This document shows positions 22,441 to 33,274 of a DNA stretch of 64,000 nucleotides, piece by piece. The stretch covers positions 1,291,621-1,355,620 of the forward strand of contig CAIIXF020000003.1 in the NCBI GenBank assembly GCA_903813345.2. Reading direction: 5' to 3'. Each line of letters begins with the position of its first letter. Position 1 is the stretch's first letter. Origin of the DNA: Owenia fusiformis. Its lineage: Eukaryota; Annelida; Polychaeta; Sabellida; Oweniidae. The notes beneath the pieces are model-generated. The model saw only the letters and a program-made list of their open reading frames with translations. It made no database searches and was not told the origin of the DNA. A program made the position numbers and the translations under genes.

Positions 22441-22599
22441 TAGCAAAGGTTTTGCAAAAATGAATCAATGTAGTATAAAACAAATGTATGTATAATGAAG
22501 AAATAAATATATAATGAAAAAAATAGATACGTGCTTGTAATATTGGTATTAACTTATGATTAAAAAGTGTCACTATCTCTTTCATTTTTCAACAAATAT

Positions 22600-23058
22600 A
22601 GGCTCACGTGACATGTGACGCGGGGCAGTCAATTTTGATCTATCGTAGACCATATCAGTATCAAATTGCCGATATTTCAACCTCGTCTTGCGAGGCCATT
22701 TTGATTTGAAACATCTTGAATGTGGTGTCAAAATAAAGCTGGTCACGCCCACTTTCATAGTTATCAATGAATCATTTACTACGACTACTATATTCATTTA
22801 GGAGGCGTGTAAAGTTAACCAATCAGAAAGACAATTGTTCCATATATGGCAGTTCATTAACATATTCAGTGCTTACTACTGCTTTTCGCGTCATGACAAC
22901 ATGAGGGAACGTGAGTAGTAACCAATCAAGATGCCGTATTTTATCACGTGAGTTCAGAGTGACAAGTACACGCGTACGACATGTAGTCTGAGCTGATCGT
23001 GATGTTGAACAATTTCTTCTCCGAATTTGTCCAGAGAAATCAGCGATTCTAAATTAAG
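22600..23058 (+). promoter_or_regulatory. Candidate promoter and non-coding first exon
   Basis: GC content rises locally. There are two CCAAT boxes in AACCAATCAG/AACCAATCAAG form (22819, 22921), E-boxes CACGTGA (22605, 22945) and CGCGTACG. The segment ends with AAATTAAG|GTAGGA at 23058, a good splice donor. Together these suggest a transcription start near 22950-23000 and a first untranslated exon. The gene it would serve is unknown; exon-like blocks at 28172 and beyond are candidates. Inference only. Confidence 0.35.
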
Positions 23059-23415
23059 GTAGGATCTGCCATTTCTTCCTGTACAAGTTATAACTTATCT
23101 CTAATGAATACTAAAGTTTTGGATGAAGATATGAAGCATACGTTTAAATACGAAGCGATTAATTTGACGATCTGATTTTGCAATTTGCAATGGCCAATTT
23201 ACAGCAAGTCTGCGTGTATTTGACAAGAGATAGCCAAGTCTTGTATCTAAATGCTTGTTAAGCCTTACTCAAAAACAAAATCCATATTTTCTAAAGTTGA
23301 TAACTTAAGAAAACCTGTTTTCATAACCTGATTTCCGCGTCAAAAATTCAAACTGAGTAATAGGAATGGATCGGATCCTCAGTCTCCTCGAGTCTTCATT
23401 CCAGAACTCACATTT

Positions 23416-23598
23416 TTAGTTGATTCTCCGACCGTCATAGTACTTGTCTAAAGTATCCATAATTGCTCTCTTACTGGTATACTTGGACACATTTTCCCCT
23501 GTATTTTCCCCAGTCAAATTACACCCTCTCGCCGATTTATAATAGCCATTTCTCAGAACCCGGGAATCAGAATCGCTGATGTTTGCCATATTGAACAT
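23416..23598 (-). CDS. Short intact ORF, 60 aa
   Basis: A minus-strand ATG at 23598 opens a 60-residue frame (start MFNMANISDSDSRVLRNG, end DTLDKYYDGRRIN). Upstream on the same strand is TCACGTGACC (23643-23652), a bHLH-type E-box. A GTGAGT donor follows the stop closely (near 23405). The product is polar, without membrane segments, and not recognised. It lies in the first intron of the putative plus-strand transcript starting near 23.0 kb. Could be a micro-protein, a first exon, or chance. Confidence 0.3.
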   Translation of the reverse strand: MFNMANISDSDSRVLRNGYYKSARGCNLTGENTGENVSKYTSKRAIMDTLDKYYDGRRIN

Positions 23599-24000
23599 GT
23601 TGAAATATGTACTGTAATATCTGTATTGCCTGCTACGCGTAATGGTCACGTGACTAGCGCGATACAGGAAAAATGGGGAATTTCTAAACAACAATTTTTG
23701 GGCACTTTTATTGCAAATTTCAGGTATCTATAAGTGTTTGTGGTATAAAATATCATCCCCAGACATAAATGAACATCCAAACTACATATTTTATTAAGTT
23801 TTGGAGCCTTTTTTACTCTTAAATTGACATCTTTAAGTTTTATTTCCAAAGATCTCTTAATATTCAGATGAGTTGTCAAAACAGAGATTAATTTTGAATT
23901 TTCGAAGGATTGATTATATGATCTTTTGAACTGCGACTTAGTTTCTTTCTTTTTGATTTTTTCTGGAATGGATATCCATGTTTTAATAGGGGATATTGCA

Positions 24001-24500
24001 NNNNNNNNNNNNNNNNNNNNNNNNNNNNNNNNNNNNNNNNNNNNNNNNNNNNNNNNNNNNNNNNNNNNNNNNNNNNNNNNNNNNNNNNNNNNNNNNNNNN
24101 NNNNNNNNNNNNNNNNNNNNNNNNNNNNNNNNNNNNNNNNNNNNNNNNNNNNNNNNNNNNNNNNNNNNNNNNNNNNNNNNNNNNNNNNNNNNNNNNNNNN
24201 NNNNNNNNNNNNNNNNNNNNNNNNNNNNNNNNNNNNNNNNNNNNNNNNNNNNNNNNNNNNNNNNNNNNNNNNNNNNNNNNNNNNNNNNNNNNNNNNNNNN
24301 NNNNNNNNNNNNNNNNNNNNNNNNNNNNNNNNNNNNNNNNNNNNNNNNNNNNNNNNNNNNNNNNNNNNNNNNNNNNNNNNNNNNNNNNNNNNNNNNNNNN
24401 NNNNNNNNNNNNNNNNNNNNNNNNNNNNNNNNNNNNNNNNNNNNNNNNNNNNNNNNNNNNNNNNNNNNNNNNNNNNNNNNNNNNNNNNNNNNNNNNNNNN
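24001..24500. other. Assembly gap (500 N)
   Basis: Exactly 500 unknown bases, the conventional size for a gap of unknown length. Frames running through it are meaningless. Confidence 0.99.
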
Positions 24501-24609
24501 ATTATAATTTTTATCATTTATCTTTTTTCATTGTTTAAATTTTCCAAAATTGGAAAAATCTTGTTTGCAGGAAATGAGCTGATTTAGGCCTTTATTATAT
24601 ACTGGGGGC

Positions 24610-24765
24610 TGGAATCCTAAAGGATTACCGTCCAAATGATTTCTACGAGTATTTCCTCATGCTATTGAGCGCTCTTTATCTCCTCACCAGAGACAGCATT
24701 TCGAAGGAATAAATCAAGACAGGTGATGGACTGCTGAAGAAATTTGTTTATCTGATGGCAGCTAT
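24610..24765 (+). pseudogene. Fragment resembling a CACTA-type/transposase-domain protein
   Basis: The plus strand reads ILKDYRPNDFYEYFLMLL, SALYLLTRDSIS and, after a frame slip, TGDGLLKKFVYLMAAI. The order VLKDYLP..YY.HFL.L..A...L then LL..FV is typical of a helical segment in large invertebrate CACTA-like transposase proteins. Only about 50 residues remain. Assignment is by recall of the pattern; moderate to low confidence. Confidence 0.35.
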
Positions 24766-25076
24766 AATACTAAATATTTAGATAATCTACTGTACTTCTA
24801 CTTAATTTGATGCTACTTATTTTATCCGATTTGCTGTTTTGGCAGACCTGCAATATTACAATGTACTAATGGTACTTACTTAGAAAGTACTAAAATTACC
24901 TGTCAACATAAAGGTGTACTTTAAAACAACTTTCTCAATTAATTAGATCTTTGTTTGTTAAATTAGGCATGTTTTAGTAAAAGAATTGAGACTCCAACCC
25001 CATCTAGGAGGAAAATTAGAGATAATAGGGGGTATGCAGGTCTCCTCCCCTAACCTTTGGTTTTAACTTTACCAAC

Positions 25077-25372
25077 ATGGATGCCAATGCTGAAGTTCAC
25101 TTTGGGGAGCAGGACACCTGGGAGAGAGACATTGTTCCCACACTTAAGGCTGATTCCAAAGAATCGGACTCTGGGGATGAAACCCCAGTTAAGAAACCAA
25201 CATCATCGGATGTTATCAAAGCACTAGATGTTTTGAAGCAATTTACATTTGGAAGTGGGCAATTCATGAATATGTCTTATCGTTTGAGTATGTAATCCAA
25301 ACCTATGCAGTCTTGGAGAGATTACGTTCTCAGAGGCAATCTTCATTGAAAGACTTTTTCAAGCCTATCTAA
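25077..25372 (+). pseudogene. Pogo/Tigger-type transposase C-terminus, frameshifted
   Basis: From 25077 a frame reads MDANAEVHFGEQDTWERDI, an acidic stretch with DSGDETPVKKP, then SSDVIKALDVLKQF. After one frame shift near 25285 it continues EYVIQTYAVLERLRSQ and QSSLKDFFKPI, then a stop at 25372. An acidic linker, an 'ALDVL..F' helix and a terminal DFFKP-type motif are characteristic of Tigger/pogo transposase C-termini. The DDE catalytic core is not present upstream (the scaffold gap and unrelated sequence precede it). Dead relic. Confidence 0.7.
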
Positions 25373-26065
25373 AATGGACTTAATGTACATAATAAACATG
25401 TGTCTTGACTAGAAAAGTACATGTATTCAACTAATCTACAATTAGTATCCACATGCCATAATTGAAAATTACTGCCAAATAAATGTTGTATGTGTACAGT
25501 ATCTTACATTGTATATACAGTAATAAGTATATTTGAGTAATGAATTATCTCTTTATAATAAAGAAGAGTTGTATTTCTCCAAAGAAAAAATGAGCTTTAA
25601 TGAGAAAAGCTTTCTCTTCAAATCATTTTTATATGAAATAGCAATTGGTAAACTTTTATTTTTTAAAAGTGACAAAGATATGAGGAAATAGTTGCTGTTT
25701 CATTTGACCACCCTGTATAAGTTATTCAATGATTCCAGTGAAATACAGAAAATAATTTTTCCAAAAAAGTTCTGAAAATTCTCAAATGATTAAGTCCAGG
25801 GCTTAAATAGAGTAGGTTTAGGTGGTATCATTGAAAAAATGGAATCAGATATAACAACAACCCCAGAAGATAACCATTCAAAGTGAAAAAGATCTGGCAA
25901 AATGTATGTATCATAATGAAAATTAATTCTGCAGAACATATTCTGTTGTTGAAAAACATGGTAACATAAGAAATCGCATTATTATATCTCTTAAACATTT
26001 TTTCTAGACAGTGGTTTACTGTGTCTTGGCCCTATATCTACTAATGATCATGGTGCAAGAAGTAA

Positions 26066-26516
26066 CATCCAACTTTAAATTTCCATAGGCCCATTTTACT
26101 TCAAATGGAATAACATCAGACTTACTTTACATATTGCTATGGGAGCTATCTAAATATTGGAGGTAGACATAGGGCTTCATGTTCTATTTGTAACAGATGA
26201 TGGTACCTCTCCCAATAGGAGCTTCTACAAACTTCCTTGGAACGGCAATGTAGATCCAAATCTTTGCCATTCAACCCCAAATATATTTGCTGAACCTACA
26301 GCACCGAGAAATATGTATTTCATTTCGGACCCTTTGCACCTTACAAAGACATGTCGCAATGTTTTCGCAAACAGTTACAGCCACAAATTGAGCCGCCACA
26401 TGTAGAATGGACAAGCCATTTCACGGATGTACACCCTTGACTTTTTTCAGAAACATTGCAATGGAGTCTATAGAATGGCCCCAAAATTGACTCAAAAGCA
26501 TATTTTTTTAAATGAG
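26066..26516 (+). pseudogene. P-element/THAP9-like transposase fragment
   Basis: Pieces in two frames: NGITSDLLYILLWELS, then LEVDIGLHVLFVTDDGTSPN, RSFYKL, MYFISDPLHLTKTCRN, and after an in-frame stop at the HM/NG position, NGQAISRMYTLDFF and MAPKLTQKHIFLNE. The blocks FVT-DG-SPNR-FF, FISDPPHLIKTTRN and W-NG-xIxW match in order the RNase-H-like and insertion regions of P-element-type transposases. One frameshift and at least one stop (Trp to TAG) are seen. No THAP zinc finger or terminal repeats were found nearby. Confidence 0.82.
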
Positions 26517-26711
26517 TAAGATGAACTTTAATTTGGATTATGACAAGTTTGAACAGTAGTTACCATGCGGATTGTTTACTTAACATCTGTAGGATATGTG
26601 GCAAAAGAGCACAATTTTCAAAGAAATTTCAAAGTGAGTATCTGCTTATATCTGTCTGAGCTATAAATATGATATTTCCAATTTTTACCTGGATATCAAT
26701 TCTAATGATCC

Positions 26712-27417
26712 AAAGGAGGAGGGAAGTTAGCGCAACAGCTTTTGGACAGTCATATGTTTGATTTTGGCCATTTCCTTGGGATTTAAACAGGTGCATATAT
26801 TAGGCGAACGCATTACCTCCAGGAAAATCACTTCTAGAGATGATAAAACTATTTCAACTTTGAGACAGGGTAGATGCAAACAACCCACCCACATGTTTTT
26901 TTTAAAATGTTTTCCTGATTTTCAACCCCTTCCATCCCTGCTTTTTAACTTTTCTTGCATCAATATGTTGCGTTTTGACACACAGTTAATCCCTTAAAGG
27001 AATGAATGATTCCTTTTAGATAAAGTGGAAAACAATATTTCCCATGTTATTTTCCCATAGGAAAAATCATTGCTTTCAGCTAAATTTGGTCACCCATAAT
27101 GGGTGTCTTTAGAACCCCTGAAGGAATAACTAATTCCTTTAAAGTGGTTAACTATGTGTCAGAATGCAACATATTGATGCAAGAAAAATTAAAAAAGCAG
27201 GGATGGAAGGGGTCGAAAATTAGGAAAACATTTCAGAAAAAACATGTGGGTGGGTTGTTTGCATCTACCCTGTCTCAAAGTCGAAATTATTTTATCATCT
27301 CTAGAAGTGATTTTCCTGGAGGTAATGCATTGGCCTATCATATGCAATTGTTTAAATCCTCAGAAAATCCAACATATGATGGTCCAAAATCTGTTGCGCT
27401 AATTTCCCTCCCCCTTT
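26712..27417. mobile_element. Foldback element, ~290-bp inverted arms
   Basis: The arms 26712-27005 and 27115-27417 are inverted copies of about 290 bp around a loop of about 110 bp. The outer end AAAGGAGGAGGGAAGTTAGC is matched by the complement of the other end; further in, GCATTACCTCCAGGAAAATC and CCCACCCACATGTTTTTT also pair. The ORFs at 26758 and 27099 are the same arm read on each strand. No transposase; target duplication not clear. It resembles a non-autonomous foldback/MITE insertion. Confidence 0.85.
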
Positions 27418-28171
27418 AAATTGTTCAGTTCATAATTTGATTTACATCATTCATTTTTGATATAGGAAAATAAAAAAATGAGAGAAAATAGGTATTTATA
27501 TCATAATACTCAGGTGGAACTCCTGAATATTTGTGTATAAACAGCATCATTAGGCAAACTTCAGTTATTTCTTTAATTATGTAAGAAGATGTCAAATTCA
27601 GTTTCAAATGTGAATGTCAATCAGTGTGAAGGGTATATTGCACCGATCTAGAAGTTTTTTGTACTTCTGGAAAGGTAATTGAATAAAAAAAATTAATTTT
27701 CTAATTAAATTCTACAATTTGTGACACATCCATGGTCAATAATTCAAAAACTAGAATGAGGGTTAATTACAATGGATTCTAAACCACAGTGTACTTTTAA
27801 ATGCTGCTTCTTATCAGTAAACAAAACTTAGCATTAACGATTGGTCGCCTTACTGTTACCTGATTTCTGCCTATAGCAGATGTCAGCTAAGGACATGATC
27901 ACAATTTTCATAAGGGAACTCAGTGTGATTGAACTTAACTTGCTGGCATAATGAAACCGATGTCTGATTTGATTGTAACTTGTTGACCAGCAATTTTATA
28001 TAGTATATGTATCTGATGTTCTCTTGTCTTAATGCTTATAAATGCATTTGAATTATCATGTTGTTATATGCAATTTTCTTTATGTAATATTATGTATGTA
28101 ATATTTACCCAATCTTAGATTCAAATTAGTTATCCAGAATAACTTTTTCCACTTTTTCTTTTGATTTTCAG

Positions 28172-28319
28172 ACAAGGACATGGAGATAATGTTTTGCTAA
28201 TAAAAATGAAGATATCAGCAACATCTCAAAGAGCTAAAGAAACAACAGTAAAGCCTCCTTCAGGAACTGATGAATCAGATGAATCAGAAAGTGTTAGCAC
28301 CAAGACAACTTCCCCTCAA
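28172..28319 (+). CDS. Candidate internal exon, unknown protein
   Basis: A pyrimidine tract and TTTTCAG precede 28172 and CAA|GTAAGC follows 28319. The one fully open frame (one base then 49 codons) encodes QGHGDNVLLIKMKISATSQ, then KETTVKPPSGTDESDESESV and TKTTSPQ: polar, Ser/Thr/Glu-rich, probably disordered. It enters in phase 1 and leaves in phase 0. No family recognised. It could belong to a plus-strand gene whose first exon is near 23.0 kb. Confidence 0.5.
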
Positions 28320-28704
28320 GTAAGCACCTTTAATATTTATTGTCAGATTGTGGCATTGTGAATTCTGACCAATTTAGTATGTTGACCAAATATGAGGGCC
28401 AAAGGTCAAATGGTTTAGGAGGGGAGAAAAACATATTCATGAATATATTGTTCGGTGGTATTTGCTGTTGTCTAGTTTTATCTTTAAAAATAAGCTTTCA
28501 ATATGACCATGTACACCATAATATATTTTTGTAAATCAACATATTCTGCTCATTGATTAATCAAAGACTGAAACCCATGAGTGTTCAATGGTGTATTTGC
28601 AAACTATCCATACTAAAGGAGGCTATGGGATCCACATAAACTGATAGAGAGACACTAAATACCAAATAACACATTACATATTAAATTATTTTGAACACTT
28701 TCAG

Positions 28705-28835
28705 TTGTGAGAAGACCTGTTAAGAGGAACACAAAAAGATATCAGCAATCCAAGACAAAGAGAAGAAAGAAAAGTGATTACACAACACCACAGCAAGATG
28801 ATCAAACATGCAACAGTTTATTTATAAGTATTTAC
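28705..28835 (+). CDS. Possible exon, Lys/Arg-rich
   Basis: After CACTTTCAG the frame from 28707 reads VRRPVKRNTKRYQQSKTKRR and KKSDYTTPQQDDQT: a basic, nuclear-signal-like patch. A weak donor ATAA|GTATTT is near 28830. Its entry phase (two bases) does not fit the exon ending at 28319, so an exon is missing between them or one of the two is false. Confidence 0.3.
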
Positions 28836-29344
28836 CGCTGTCTGTTTTTCCTAATTTATGGCTCGATCTAAGAGAAGTTTTCAATTATTTTTCAACGACA
28901 TCTAATAGTAAAGGGCAGCAATAATCTCGTCCATATTTTTGGTCAACAAAAACTGGACAGTTGATCGCCACAACATATTTTTAAGTGCAGCAATAATTGC
29001 ATCAATATATGGTTGACCTTTTGGAACCATCACCTGACCACATAGTTTGTTCTCTTCATTTTCAAGATGGCAAGCCAACAGACTCCAACCCTCTTAATTA
29101 ATTAAGATTGAAAGTGAAACATGAATCTGAGTCCAGGGCTGGTAATAACAAATAACAGGCTTGCCAGATTGAACTGCCAGAATATAGTTCCTAGTATTAT
29201 TGGGCTTAATAAGATGATTATGATGTCTTCATGTAATCACTTTGTATAAAACATGCTCAATTTGAGTAAATTCTTCTCACATTTTGAATTAAATTGTACA
29301 TAGGTAGTTGGGGAAGCTTAACTTGTTCTCCTTCTGCAAGACTG

Positions 29345-29800
29345 CTTAGCTTAGGGAGATGCTAAAGAACAGATTCAGGAGAAATCACAGCAGAATCAAT
29401 CTGTTATAGAACAGATTCAGGAGGAATCACAACAGAATCCAGCCATATTGGACTTTGGTCCCTTTTATAACTGTTGAAGAATGTTCGGGTATATCATTGA
29501 CAGAGAACCAAGAACCAAATATTAAACAGAATTCCACCATATATGACTTTGATCCCTTATCTTTCAATGAACAGGCATCAACAGAGACCAAGGTAGATGC
29601 TATATAACAGATTCAGGAGAAATCACAGCAGAATCCATCTGTTATAGAACAGATTCAGGGAAATCACAGCAGAATCCATCCATAGCGAACTTTGTGGTCC
29701 CTTTATAACTGTTGAAGAATGTTCAGGTTCATCATTGACAGAGAGCCGAGTAACAAATATTGCTGAATTTGAATTAGAATTGTTAAAAATATTTTAATGG
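29345..29800 (+). pseudogene. Degenerate exon with internal repeats
   Basis: From about 29350 the plus strand reads DAKEQIQEKSQQNQSVIEQI, QEESQQNPAILDFGPF, TVEECSG and SLTENQE, then YDFDPLSFNEQ. A second partial copy from 29605 repeats QIQEKSQQNPSVIEQIQ and, after a slip, TVEECSGSSLTES and ends in EFELELLKIF and a stop. Stops and slips separate the blocks. The unit AACAGATTCAGGAGAAATC recurs four times. The end word recurs at 30245 (FELELLEVYK). It looks like a once-coding, tandemly duplicated exon now decayed. Confidence 0.4.
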
Positions 29801-31380
29801 GAATATTAGAAAATGGAAGAAACAAAACAAACCAGCTTGGATAATCACTAGTGGTTTTAAAATTCTAAAGTGAGAAAATGGTGGTTTTTTTTAAATCTTA
29901 ATTTAACATTTTAAATGGATATGGAATACTGTGATAATTGATTAGTGGAAAAGAACTTCACATACATAAAATCAATACTTAACAAAAAACAATTCCCAAG
30001 AAAATCACAGCCCTCATGAGTGATTTATGGATTAAATAACTATTTCACATTTTTGAGAATGCCATTCAACATTAATTATATTTTTAAAGTACTGACAAGA
30101 GTCCAAATCTTAGGAGAGTGGGACTTCATTAGTGTAGTAAAGGACCAACAAAATAACAGTATTTTAGCTTCTCATAATCTTTTCAACAAAAACATGCAAT
30201 ATGGGAACAATTTTTAAATTAAGTCACAAACCTTTGTCATTTTTGAATTAGAATTGTTAGAAGTATACAAATGAGCACTAAATTTTGGGGTTTGGTTTCT
30301 GAAAAAATCCTAAATCATAACAGGGATGGAACATTTTACATAATGTATTACACTATGAATTGCCTATCCCTATTAATTGTTGACAGTTCCTACAGACTTG
30401 AGTTGAAATAAAGAAAGAGAGGATTTCAAAATGTTAGACTGCTTTTCAGACATAAGGGTGATATATTTTTGAGATCATTTATTACATTTATTTAGAAGTC
30501 ATAATAAAATGCTGGTAAATGCTTACGGTCAAATAACTGTGACGATAAAATGAATAGAAATGTATGTAACTCTTCCCATCAATGCGCTTAGATACCGAAT
30601 AAGAATATATTATGTAAAACACACAGGTTGGAAAAGAATATCCACTAGGCCTAATTATTATAAGACTGTAAGAGTGGTGTAAATAAGATGTACAAGGGGA
30701 ATGAAAATATAAGGTGTTTTAATTAAACAATAGCAAAATTCTGGATGTTTAATAAAATAAAACCTTGTAAATAATAGCAAGAAACATAACAACATACTAT
30801 TGGTGAGATTGGAAATATGAATAACTGCTAGATGCATTATCAGATTGTGTTGATTGTGCAGTTCAAATATTGTTCGAGAAGATGATAAGTTAAGATGATA
30901 TAGATAAAAAAAACTCAAATTATATTTACTAGGAGGGGGTGCAAGAATATAAAATTATTATTTGTCCTGCTGTTATAGAACCAAAACTGGATGGGTACCA
31001 ATCATGGAAATAAAGCAGCAGAAAGTCTACATTCAAGGAATTGATCAAAGAACATCCATAGCAATACTTATTCCAAGGACTTTTGAACATGACTACTTAT
31101 AATTAAGCGGTAGACTAAATGTTTGAAATGAATGAAATTATCTGAATCAAATATTAAGGGAATGTTTTTAATATGTTTATAATCCACAGTTGTTAAGATT
31201 TATGCTTGTTATACCTAAGTGAAAAAAATATAATATACAGCAGATTTTACACAGGCAATGTATTGTTTATTATTATGTACTTATTTGATGCATCTTCAAA
31301 TATTTCATTGACTTTAATTCTAATTTAAACAACAGAACATTTTCAAATTTAATAAAATGCATAAAGATACACTGGGCAAA
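29801..31380. other. AT-rich, no gene
   Basis: No coding exon supported. Apart from the short echo near 30245 of the end of the preceding block, nothing structured was found. Confidence 0.5.
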
Positions 31381-31616
31381 ATCGGTAATATTGTAGGTTT
31401 CGACGCCTCTTATTTGCCCCTATAAGGAGTTTTAAAAAGGCTTGGTTCTTGAGAGTGGCTCAGGAAAAGGGGATTGAGGCAGCCCTGGCTCTGGTGACGT
31501 CCTCGGTCAAACAGGACACCAAGTCAAAAAGAGGCATCAATGAAATCGAAATCCATGCTGCCGTCTCTATCATTATCAATGGGAAGGAACAAGAAGAACA
31601 TGTATATAAGACATGA

Positions 31617-31745
31617 TAAGACATGCTACTTGAATTTATTCTTAGGACTCCAAATTTTCCAATTTTTCATTCTCCAGAGATATAATATCCTGTTTCTTAC
31701 TGGGGTACTGAGTTTAGTTTTTTCAAATAACAAATTCTTGTGAAT
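31617..31745 (+). repeat. Dispersed duplicate shared with 59230-59355
   Basis: GACATGCTACTTGAATTTATTC, shortened here, CATTCTCCAGAGATATAAT and TTTCTTACTGGGGTACTGAG occur in the same order and orientation near 59235-59350, separated by small differences. No coding capacity. Probably two copies of an old mobile repeat. Confidence 0.75.
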
Positions 31746-31942
31746 CCTATACTATCCTATTGACCTATTGTGTCCATCCTATCCCCTCAATCCTACCCAC
31801 TCCATCCCACGGCGATTTGTTGGTTGCTGTGCTAGACCAGAATTCATTGCGCGCATTTCAAGTATTTCGTCTAGTGTAATGAAATATTTGGGCGCATTCG
31901 TCAAATCAAGAAATCTCTAATTCGCATTCTTGATTTGTAAAA

Positions 31943-32287
31943 ATGGCAGCCACTTTGAAGTTGAAATTGAAGGATATATATAAAACATCGTCGTCGTATC
32001 TATCTTTTGGCCAACAGTTTTTCGATGAAAGTGTGAAGCAATATAAAGCAGTTCTCAGTGATAAAGTAGACAAGAGTTCCAAGACATTGGAGTCCTTAAA
32101 TTCAGACAAACAAAAGGAACTAATCGTGGAAAATATGCATCGTGCTGTTTTCAGCTCCATTCTAATCAACTCCCCAATCTCAGATGAATGTACTATCCTA
32201 GGGAATAGAATTGAGGCTAAATTCTATGACATTATGCAGTTGAAGGATTTTGGTATAAATCCAGTTAAACACCATCATTCATCGTAG
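31943..32287 (+). CDS. Intact 114-aa ORF, unknown protein
   Basis: The ATG at 31943 has a strong start context (AAAAATGGCAG). The frame starts MAATLKLKLKDIYKTSSSYL, continues through a charged, helix-rich middle (FDESVKQYKAVLSDKVDKS, NSDKQKELIVENMHRAVF) and ends LKDFGINPVKHHHSS, then a stop. No signal peptide or membrane segment. The upstream 130 bases are moderately GC-richer (GCGCGCATTT, GGGCGCATTC), suitable for a promoter or 5' UTR. No introns break it, so it may be a single-exon gene, a retrocopy or a first exon. Not recognised as a known family. A minus-strand 87-aa ORF over the same bases is judged the shadow. Confidence 0.55.
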   Translation: MAATLKLKLKDIYKTSSSYLSFGQQFFDESVKQYKAVLSDKVDKSSKTLESLNSDKQKELIVENMHRAVFSSILINSPISDECTILGNRIEAKFYDIMQLKDFGINPVKHHHSS

Positions 32288-32319
32288 CCTTAGGCCTAAA
32301 TGTAAGGCCCAATGGCCGT

Positions 32320-32500
32320 AGCCGGGGGGGGGGGGGGGCAGATGGTAATAGTAAATATACAAAGCTTAGACTATTAGGCATAGTCCTAGATTTGCCTCAC
32401 ATACAGAGAAAATTTGCCTCAGAGCACCCCCCCCTTGGGAAATCCTAGCTATGGCACTATTAGGAGACAGCCCCAGGAGACAGCCCCGGGAGACAGCCCA
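32320..32500. repeat. G-homopolymer and GGAGACAGCCC repeat
   Basis: A run of about 15 G ends at 32337, a C8 run sits at about 32428, and three copies of GGAGACAGCCC follow at 32464-32500. Low-complexity sequence without a gene; a possible source of sequencing slippage. Confidence 0.7.
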
Positions 32501-32848
32501 CGGGTTGATAATCAATTTTGGCTATTCAAGTTTACTGGTATTGTACTATTAAATAAATAGGTTAAATAAGCAGCAGAATTTAAACAATTTAAAGTATCTA
32601 CATTATTTAAAACCATTAGGTCTTGGTATTTGAAACCATTGAGCACCCCCCTCCCCCACTGGCAAGTCCAGGGGGATCTTCCACATTTTTGGTTTAAGGG
32701 GCCTTTAAACGTTTTCTGCCCAAGCACAGAATTTTTGCACCCCTTTGTTAGCTTCCAGATTTACCACTGCCCTAGATGTGGTGGCCTGAAAATAGTACAT
32801 GCATTTTTTCAACAAATAATCTTCTAATTCAACAACAATAATAGGCAG

Positions 32849-33261
32849 CTGACCCAGCGATCAAAGTGGCAATCCTGGGTCATTCTTTTGTTAAACATTT
32901 GAAAAGTGCCCCACCAGCCCTTCCAGGCTTTGATTTTGAACTACATGGTTGGCCTGGGGCAACAGTTTCATGTATCAGGCAGAAAGTGGTAAACTCATCA
33001 AACAGACTTCACTTGGACGCCAGCCTCGTCATCCTCCAAATTGATTCCACAGTACTTTCCACAGTACTTTCCACAAATTTCTTCCTTATGACCCACATCC
33101 ACCACCTCATTTCCCCCAGCCTCAAATTCCACTTCCGTCAAGGGGTTTTCGATGAGCATTTACAGTTCCATGATGTGTTGGGGGACCCAGTATATCTTAA
33201 TACCAACGGAAGGCCCTCCTCAGAGCCTCATGGGAGGCTTTTGCTTGTAGCCATAAGCTAA
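32849..33261 (+). pseudogene. Degenerate SGNH-hydrolase-like domain
   Basis: After AATAGGCAG the frame reads DPAIKVAILGHSFVKHL, then FELHGWPGATVSCIRQK, SLVILQIDS, and ends near FHDVLGDPVYLNTNGR and LLLVAIS, then a stop. The order (AILGHSF block I, GWPGAT block II, a VILQIGxND-like strand, then a D-x-HLNxxG-like end) is that of SGNH hydrolases carried by several invertebrate retroelements. Block I has His in place of Asp, the block III Asn-Asp is lost, the final His is Tyr, and the middle is shortened, so it is inactive. It is immediately followed by an OTU fragment in another frame. Confidence 0.6.
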
Positions 33262-33274
33262 AACAATTTTTTCC

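Noticed and set aside
23888-24538. Long ORFs of about 200 codons around 24 kb
   Set aside because: They consist mainly of the 500-N gap; only a few real codons flank it.
26758-27419. Two ORFs of 79 and 106 codons as genes
   Set aside because: They are the two arms of the same foldback element.
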